Below, one piece after another: positions 1 to 8,671 of a stretch of 25,697 bases of DNA. The translations under genes and the position numbers were made by a program. The notes under the pieces were generated by a model. It saw only the letters and a list, made by a program, of their open reading frames with translations. It was not told where the DNA came from and did no database searches. Each line of letters starts with the position of its first letter. Position 1 is the stretch's first letter. The DNA comes from Auxenochlorella pyrenoidosa (lineage: Eukaryota; Chlorophyta; Trebouxiophyceae; Chlorellales; Chlorellaceae), in assembly GCA_001430745.1 (NCBI GenBank), contig KQ481979.1:31027-56723 (forward strand). Reading direction: 5' to 3'.

Positions 1-2536
1 TGCGCCTCCTGCAGCCGCGAGCGCCGCGGCAGCAGAGGCGGGCCCATCCATGGCCGCAGCGCGAGTGCAACAACGGGCAGCGCTTGCCTGGGGGTAGGGG
101 AAGCGCGCGTTGGCGGCCGCAAAGGCGGGGCGCCCGGTCACCGCCAGCTGCGGCTCGATCTCGTGGTTGCCCTTGCAGGAGACCAGGGGGGTGGTGCTCA
201 GGATGGGCTCCAGGAAGCGAGACCAGGCGTCCCAGCGGCTGCGTGCGTGGGCGGGGCGAGCAGGGCGCAGGCGGTGAGGGCGCTGAGCGCTGGCAGGTGG
301 GCGGCTCTCTCACTGCGCACACCTGCCCGAGGTACCCAAGCTGACGGGCCATGCAGGTCGCAGGTGCGTGCAGGGTGGGACACAAACAGTGCTGACCACA
401 CTCACGGCTGGTAGGTGCAGGCCGCGGAGCAGGTGTTGGTGGATTGCGGGTTGCCGGGGTTGTTGGACGCGTGGTTGTCAGCATCTGCACGCCATGGCCC
501 AACACATCCTTCAATGTTGTGTTTGCATGGGATTCGATTCCCTTGGTGCACACTTCAAGAGCCAAGCCACCCCGCGTGCATGCTCCTTCGGATTCCTCCA
601 CTGGTCGCAGTTGGTCGCCTCCCACACACGCTTCCTGCCCAGCCGGCAGCCAACTCACACACAAAGTCGCCGGTCAGCACCACCACGTCTGCAGCGCACA
701 GCCGGGGGGCAGGCAGAGGCAGATTGATGACGTGTCAGCACTTCCCCCTGAGAACAAGGCTCGCCGCCGCGCCCCACCAAGCGCTTGCATGCACCCCCGG
801 CCACCCAGTGCACGCTGCCGGCCTGCCCCGCCCCGCCCACCAGGCTTGTTGTAGGCCAGGTGCTGCAGGGTGTCGGAGGAGTTGGCGGTCTCGCCCAGGT
901 CACCGATGAAGCCAAAGCGCACAGGGAAGCCGTGGCGGGGGAGGGTGAAGTGCTTCTCCTGGCTCCAGCCGTCGTTGTCATTGCCTGCGGGGCTTGCGGC
1001 ATGGTTGTCAGGACGCTGGCGCAGCTCCCCCACAGCCAGCTGGGAACGAAGGAGGCTCCGCAGCACCGTGGTGGCCACGAGCAGAGCAAGGTTGGCAGGG
1101 GCATGTGACACATGCAACTCCAATGATGCAGAGAGGGTGAGCAGGGCAGCGAGCTGCATCATGCAACCGGCATGCCGGCCTCACAACAGATCAGTGACTG
1201 AAGCATGCACACACGCAGCGCACCGACGATGTAAAAGTAGGTCACGCCGGCCTTCAGGCTGTGCAGGCGGACGTGGTGCAGGATGGGGCTGCAGGGGAGG
1301 GGCGGTGGCATGGGGTGAGGCAGGCAGGCGAGCAGGCGGGGAGACGGGCACGAGGTCAAGTCACTGACGGGGCCACAATGGCGCCCGCTGTCACCTGTAG
1401 TAAGTGGTGTTGCCGCCACGAGAGTCGTACACCTGCGGGGCAGGGATGTGGCAGGGGCGTGACGCGGGCTTGCATCCAGACCGCGCTGCAGGGAGGCGCC
1501 GCCTGCGCGCCCCTCAACGTCCGGCAGCCCCGCGTGCGCTCCCTTACCCGGGGCCCTGCCCTGGGCGCACCTGGCTGTACACGGTGGAGTCGTTGCCCTT
1601 GGCGGTCCAGGCGTACTGGCCAGACTTCACGCCATACTTGACGTTCGCAGCAACTGCAGAGCGATGGGCGGGCGGGCGGGCGGGTGGGCACGTGGTGGGG
1701 CAAGAGATGCATGCAGCGGGGCCGGGCTAATTGCCAGCTGCTTCCTGTCACCACAAGCAGCAGCGCAGTGGGGGCCATGGTTGCGGCAGTACGGGGCCAG
1801 GCCCCAGGGCGCACCCGAGGTGGGGTCGTACGGCGGCCGGGACGGGGTCATTCCAGTCGGGAAGACAAGCTCGGCTGCTCGGGTGGGTGGTTGGTGGGTG
1901 TGTTGAGTCATGCAGCAGCCAGGCGACTTCAGGCAGGAGGGTGGTCACTGGGGGGTGCGGGAGCTGCTGCGCATGCGGGACTTAAGCGGCAGGGAACACA
2001 GCCCCGGAACCCTGGATAGGGACAGCGACGGCTCTCCACCCATGCCGTGTGGCGCAGCAACCGGCGTGGCAGAGCCGGGCCTGGCCTGGCCAAGGCTGCT
2101 CTGGCCGGCATCGGGCATGGCACTCACCGCCGGTCTGCCAGGACACCAGCACAGAGTTGGAGGTCCACTGCTGCAGGTGGATGCCCTCCGGCTGGAAGCC
2201 GGTCACGTTACGAGCCTGCAGGGCGAGTGGAGGATGTCAGGGCCAGGCTCAGGAGGTTGGGCTGCACCGCCGCTAATGGGCCCGCTGTTAGGCTGTCGCA
2301 TGACGTGGTGCACGCCAGCTGGCGCCATTCCCGCCGCCGCCGCCACTTCCGCTCACCAGGCGGGGGTCGGACAGGTCCAGCTCCCCGGGAGGATCGGGGC
2401 TGACATTCACGGGGTCGCGCGGGATGGACGTCTGAGGGGGACCCGAGACGATGCGCACTGCCCAGGCCGAATGCACCAGGATGGCGGCGGCCGCCGCCAG
2501 CAGCAGCACTGTAGCAGCCCGCACCATTGTGGTCAA
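1..2536 (-). CDS. Purple acid phosphatase, 5' part (runs off left edge)
   Basis: Metallophosphoesterase that hydrolyses phosphate monoesters at a binuclear metal centre; probably secreted or vacuolar. Exons in transcription order: 2536-2357, 2215-2128, 1874-1815, 1653-1571, 1432-1395, 1288-1224, 984-841, 688-659, 484-406 and 238 to about 88; all join in frame, giving about 306 residues. Residues 1-26 form a signal peptide (hydrophobic LLLAAAAAILV core). An N-terminal fibronectin-like domain follows (VLVSWQTG, VKYG, STVYSQVYD, SPILHHVRL). The metallophosphatase core starts with FGFIGDLGET (ligand D200), then LTGDFVYADN (D227, Y230), then GNHEIE (N280, H281). The remaining His motifs of the family must lie left of the window. 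The junction giving TGDFVYADN relies on donor GTGAGT at 658-653. After NARFPYPQ the frame stays open but stops resembling the family, so a GC-donor intron probably begins at 87. Family is certain; substrate is not. Confidence 0.9.
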
Positions 2537-3422
2537 TGCGCTGCAGATCTATAAAAGAGGGCGAGGCGAGCCCAGATCGCTGTTTTGATGGATGCCAGGG
2601 TATCAGCAGAGAACATGTGCTCGATGTTCCTTGCCGGCTCCTGCCACCTGTCGTGTGTGGCTGGCATCCCCTGGTTCTGCGGGCCCAGCATCACATGGGG
2701 GGAGATGCCCTTATGTACGTGTTTGATGGCGGCTCAGCTCAACCTTCCTGCTGCTCCCCCACCCAGAGCTGGCCCATTACACTGCAGTGCAGCGCGCCAC
2801 GTACAGCTGTAGTCGATCAAGGCTCCTACATGCTCGACCCCAACTTGCAGCACTGCGCCTCCTCTTCGCTGTGACAAGAGCGTCCTGGAAGCACGGGCGA
2901 TGTCCCGGAGTGTCCAACCGATCCCAAGGCCAGGGTTTTAATGTCGCAAGCGGCCATCAATGGCACGCACACTCCTGCAGCAGCATGTCGCAAGCCTGGC
3001 TCAGCGGTGCAACTTTGCAACGGCGGTGCGCATGCATCCCTGCCTGGAAGAATTCACAATTGAACCTTTACGGGATTTGAATGTTAAGGAAGCCTGCCTA
3101 GCACGGCAGCTGTACTGCGTGCCGTGGCTGTGAGATGGGCTTGGCGGCAGGTACCTTCGCCGAGTTGTGCCTGGCACGATGAGCGCTCGTGGCGATCCGT
3201 TCCGCCACTGGCGCGCTCACTGTTCACAATAGAATCAAACGATCCAGGAAGAGAAATGCAGTCAGCTCGGCAACTTGTTCACACCCCGGCGCGCCCCTTG
3301 CTCTACCCTAGCCATACCTGCGCCATACCCGCAGAGGCCGGGTAACACGGCGATCACACACTCTTTGATAGTTTTGTGACTCCCCTCCTCCCTAGCAGCA
3401 AGCCGGTCTGGCAAGACGTGGC
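2537..3422. other. Divergent intergenic region
   Basis: This stretch separates the leftward phosphatase from the rightward zinc-finger/RRM gene. Short open frames exist on both strands, but none shows a domain, a splice-linked continuation or a convincing start. Near its end a pyrimidine-rich tract followed by TAGCAG (3393-3398) resembles a 3' splice site and may mark a 5' UTR intron of the downstream gene. It presumably holds both promoters. Confidence 0.6.
2550..2557 (+). promoter_or_regulatory. TATA-like box pointing right
   Basis: The sequence TATAAAAG lies 14 bases upstream of the phosphatase start codon but is oriented for rightward transcription. It could drive a long 5' UTR exon of the zinc-finger/RRM gene, whose ATG is at 3423, or a non-coding transcript. 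Orientation and sequence are seen directly; function is inferred. Confidence 0.35.
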
Positions 3423-6400
3423 ATGAGGCGGCCCAGGCGGGCTGCGGCCCATCTGTACCTTGCAGAGGACAGCTCAGAGGAGGAGGGTGACGAAGAATCG
3501 TCCGGTGTTCCGCCGCCTGCAGCCCTGGGCGCCAGGCAGCAGCGACGGCAGCAGGACCGTCAGCCTGCGCCTGCCAAGCGCCGGCGTCTCTCAGAGCCCA
3601 TTGCAGAGCCCCGGTTCTGCTCCACCTGCGGCGCCACGGAGTCGGGATGCAATGGTGGGACGCCTGAAAAGTTGCTCTGATGTCTCTAGCATGCCTGGTG
3701 TCCTAAGCTGTCCAGTTAAGGTGTGCCTGTGCCCACTGTCCTCCTCGCCGCCACGGGGCGCAGAGACCCTTAATTAATGACGTTTGTCTTCCCCCCAGTT
3801 CCGTTTGCCAGGCTGGTACATTAATCGCATAGAAGGCAAGGGCAGCTGGTGCTACCCCTGCTACAAGTATGCCAAGCGGTATGGACGGCTGCGCCCTCGA
3901 GATCAGGACGACAGGGCGGGCGGCTGGGAGGCAGCCGCCGCCGCAGCAGCAGCAGGACCAGCCGGCATTGGCGGCGGCAGTGGCTTGCCAGATGTGAAGG
4001 AGGAGGAGGCGATTGAGCGGACGGAGCAGCAGCAGCTAGAACAGGAGCAGCAGCCAGGGCCCGCAGCGCCTGGAGCACCCTCTCGCACGCGTCTGGCGAG
4101 GCATGGGGTAGCAGCAGTGAGGAGCCTGCAAGCAGCAGCCACGTTGCAGCGCGCATCGCCAGCGTCGCCACAGCAGCAGCAGGGGTAGCCGCATCTGGAG
4201 CACCGAGGACCGCAGGAGCAGCAGTGCCAGGGCTGTCGGCAGGCTAGACAGCCGCTGCAGTGCCAGAAAGACCCTGCAGTGCCTGCACCAGCAGCTGGTG
4301 CTGCTGCTGTCGTGGCCACGCTGCCAGGGTTGGCAGGCCAGGAGCATGGTGGCGTGGGGGAGCAGCAGTTGCAGTTCTTGCAGGAGCCAAATGCAGCACC
4401 GCGCGCTGAGGGCGCGAGCGGCGACAGCCGCAGCGGTCCTCTGGGCGTTCCTCTGCCTGTGCAGGAAGGAGCGCGGCATGCGTTGCCAGCAGAGGTGGGG
4501 GCACCAGCTGAGGTTTGCAGCAACGCTGTCGTACCGAGCGTGCCGCTACGCGCTGCCAGCCAGCCGGAGGCGCAGCCAGAGGGACAGAGCCCAGCCGCTG
4601 CACAGCAGCAGCCACAGCAGGACCTGGGAGGGCGTGCTGCAGCATCAACTGCTGCTGGGGGCAGCCTTGACGACAGTCAGGTGGGCACCTGCCACCTGCG
4701 TGTGCCCTACCTGCCCGAACCTGCCGTCAGGCCCGCATTGCACGACAGCAAGAGGTCGCCCCAGCTGGGCGACACCTTTCTCAAGCCCACCCACATGTGC
4801 AACGCTGCCTTCTTGCAGGGCGGCGGGGCAGCAGCAGCAGACGCTGGCACTGCAGCGCAGGGGCCGCCGCAACCTGCCGCTGGGCAGCGGCAGGAGCAGC
4901 CGCAGGCTGGGCGAGCAGACGTGGCGGAACAGCTGCGCTGCAGCAACCCCAACTGCGGCGCACTGCACCAGGAAGGGCAGGTGGGTGGGCTGGCAGGGGC
5001 CTCTGCTCCGCCCTGTCGGCCAGCGCAAGACCGGCAGGCCCCCACCATTGGGACGCCACCCCTGCAACTATCTGCCAATGCCTGCTGCTGCACTGTCCAT
5101 GCTCTGCAGCCGAGGAATCGCCACCCGCGCACAAAGGTGGGATGGTTATGGGCAACATCCTCAGCTGATGTGCACCGCTGGAGCTGTTGCCAAGTGCAGC
5201 CAGCCGGGAAGGCAGGTGTGCAGCACATGGAGACCTGTTCACAAGGGCGCGGCCCAACCTTGCCCAGCAGCGCCCTTACCCCCGCTGGACTGTTTGGTTT
5301 ATGCAGGCCTATGTGTGCAACGCCTGCGCAGTCTATGCTCGCAAGCATGGTGGCGCCATGGCCCCTCGCTGGCTCGTCGTGCGTAGGCGGCGCAGGCAGC
5401 AGGAGCGGGAGGCGGGCCAGCAGGTGGGAGGCTGCGCGATGCCTCGGCTCGCGCTTGAGATCACTCAGACCTGGTCTTTGCATGCATGGAAATTGTGTGA
5501 CTCTGCCCAGTCAGGTGCATTGCCCGCCATGTGTTCGTTGCTGATCTTGGCATGCGTGAGCCATGCTCGTATCCTCCTGTTCATTGCTGTTGCAGTGCAC
5601 AAACTGCGGGCTTGTCAACTCGTTCCAGTGGCGCCGCCACCAAAAGACACAGCAGCTGCTGTGCTCAGGTGCGCCAGCCGCATGGGAGGAGCATCAGCTG
5701 CGCGATCGTCACGTCACGTCGCTAGAAACCACACACAAGCTGCAGCGCCAGTGCTGTGAACGTGCAGACGTGCAGAAAGGAAGCGCACAGTGGGAAGTGT
5801 CCGTTGTCCTGAATCCTGCAACCAAGCTTGCCCGTCATCCCCAGCGGGTCTCCCCCTCCCTGCTTCATTTCTGTTGCCATGCCTGCAGCCTGTGGCGCCT
5901 ACCCTGCAAAGCACGGCGGCGAAATGCGGCCGCGGGCGCTGTGGCGGCGCAGGGAGGACATTCAGATGGAGCGGGCAGGCAGGGCGTGCCGTCACTGCGG
6001 GCGCCTGCCAGGTGAGCGCCACATGTCCACGCACAGACTTTTGCGTGATGTCACCCTGCGCGTGCATGGGTGCATGCTTGTCTGAGCAGGTGACAGCGAT
6101 CGGTCAGCCTGTCCCTTTGGCTCCCATGGATCCCTGTGCCTGTACAGGGAGAGTGCCGGTCCACCCAACTGCGCAGCAGCTGTCTCATCTGTCATGCAAC
6201 CATGTGCCGCCTGCAGGTCCAGACCGGGCCCGCCACCGCTACTGCCACCCACGCACCCGGGACCGGCTGTGCGGCCGTTGCTACTCACACGGCAAGCGGC
6301 ACAACGGCAGGCTGCCGCCGCTGCAGCAAGCGCAGGGCGCGCTGCAGCAGCAGGCGCAGCAGCAGCAGCAGCAGGCACAGCAGCAGCAGCAGGAGCCGCA

Positions 6401-8640
6401 GCCGGCGCAGCAGGCGGCGCAGCAGGCCCAGCAGCAGCAGCAGGAGCCTGCTGCCGGGCTGGCTGGCCAACGCCAAAGCGGCCTTGTTGCCGCCCTGCAG
6501 GCGCTTGCTGCGCAGACGGCTGCAGGACTGGAGGACAACCCTCTGGGGCTGGACAGCTCTGACCTGCGCGGCACGCCGCCGGCCAGCATGGAGCAGCAGG
6601 CGCACCCGGTGGACGGCCCCACAGCGGCAGCGTTGCGCCGCCTGCGGTGGCAACCGGGCGACCCCAGCGGGGGCACCACCTGCTGCCTGCCCTCTGATTT
6701 CGAGGAGGAGGAGGAGGAGGAGGGGGAGTCGGTGGGCATGCTGACGGAGCACAGCAGCTCTGACGGCGGCAGCAGCGAGGCAGATGAGGAGGAGGCGAGT
6801 CAGGCAGACCTGCTCGAGTTTGCCTCTGAACGGGAGGCGGCAGCAGGGGGCAGCAGTGCGGCTGCCGCAGGCGGCGCCAGCAGCGTGCAGGCGCAGCGCG
6901 CCGCGGAGACGCACCACCAGGCGCCGCGCCGCGGCCGCCGTCGTCTCAGCGCGGCACAGCGCGAGCGGCTCTACGCTCACTGGGAGCTGCCAGCTGGCGC
7001 CGCGGCCTGGGGCGACGCAGCAGAGGGAGCAGCAGAGGGGGCTGGCGAGGCTGCTGGGCCGGGGCACCAGCCTGGCAGGCATGCTGATGTCAGCAGGCAG
7101 CCTGATGGGTGCGACACTGTGGACCAGTGCGGAGACGTCGGGGAGCAGGGCACCGGTGAGAGCTCCGCCAGTGCCTGCTTGTGCCCTGCTGGCTGGGGGC
7201 CCCGACTCTTCGCGCTGGCTGTATTGCTGGGTGCTCGGGGGCAAGTCTGCTGTCTTCCTCTGCTTCTCATGCCCAACCTGGGCTCAGGAATGAGCCACCC
7301 GCCCTCTTGTGCCTCCCCGCCCGCCCAACCCCCTCAGCCTGGGAGGACCCGCTGGGCGGCGAGCGCTGGGAGCTGCACGAAGAGGCGCGGCAGCAGCGCC
7401 GCAGGCAGTCGGCAGGGGAGCGCAAGCGAAGTCGGCAGCAGCAGAGTGCTGCAGACAGCGAGGCGGAGCAGAGCGGCGCAGAGGAGGGCAGCCAGGCAGC
7501 AGGTCTGGATGCGCTGGGCGAGGCGCCTCCGCTACAGGCAGCTCAGCTGCCTCAGGCAGCTGCTGGCGGTGACAGCTGGAGCTGGCTGTCTGAAGAGGCC
7601 TCCTCTGAAGAGGGGGGCAGCGAAGTGGAGCGGCACAGCCGGCGCCGGCAGCGCGTCATCCTGTCATCCTCCCCTGAACCAGAGCAGCAGCAGCAGCAGC
7701 AGGCACTGCAGGCACAGCAGGGGCAGCAGGCACAGGAGGAGCAGCAGCAAGAGGCGCAGCAGGAGCAGCAGCAGTCTGCTGCCCTCCCTGCTACTGCCGC
7801 ATCAGCTGCTCCGCATGCACTGGAAGCGGCGGGGGCGGCAGTGACGGCGCCACAGGGTGCAGCGCAATCCCTGGCCCATGCCAGCACCGTGAACGGCCCG
7901 GATCGGCCAGGGGCAGGGGCAGTGGCGGGTTCCGCAGCGGGAGCCGGGGCTGCGCATTCCTCTGCAGCAGTGGCGGCCGCTGGAGCTGCAGCAGCGGCGG
8001 CTGTGGCACGCCCTGCAGCCGCTGCACCGATTGCGGTTGCGGTGCCCCGTGCCATCCTGCCTGCGCCAGGTGGTGCTGGCATGCGGCATGCAGGTGCCCG
8101 GCCTCATGCGGCTGCACCAGCAGTCACAGCAGCCCGGGCGGCAACCGGAGACAGGTCGCTGCCAACGGCAGCAGCAGCCGGCTTGGCAAATGGCGCGGCA
8201 GGGGAGCCACAGCAGGAGCTGCTGCCGCCACGGCCGCCGCGACAGCAGTTGCAGCCAGACGGGCGGATTGTCGGCGGGGGGCTGGCACGTGTGGGCCTGG
8301 CTGGCCGCTCGCCACAGCAGGGTCAGCAGCAGGCGCTGGCGCAGCAGGCGCAGCCGGCAGGTCCTCGCCAGCAGCCTGGCACGGGACTGGCAGGGCAGCC
8401 AGGCCCCCACCCGCAGAGGCAGCAGCGGCTGCTGGGTGACGAGCCGATGCGCGCCGGCGTGCAAGCGGGCCAAGTGCCAGCAGCTGCGCAACAACAGCCG
8501 CTGCTGCAAGAGCAGCGTCAGCAGCAGCGTCAGCGTCAGCTGCAGCAGGCAAAGCTGCAGCAGGCAAAGCTGACGAAGCAGCAGCGGAGGCCGCAGCAGC
8601 TGATGCTGCTTGAGGAGGCCGACATCTTCGAGGGGCTGAC

Positions 8641-8671
<31 letters not shown>

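Noticed and set aside
4279..4680. A separate gene starting after the TAG at 4186
   Set aside because: This frame has no ATG before finger 2, so an independent start is not supported; it is better read as a continuation of the upstream gene.
4298..5386. Plus-strand open frame of 362 codons overlapping the zinc-finger gene
   Set aside because: It runs across predicted splice sites, lacks the finger cysteines and does not connect with any neighbouring exon.
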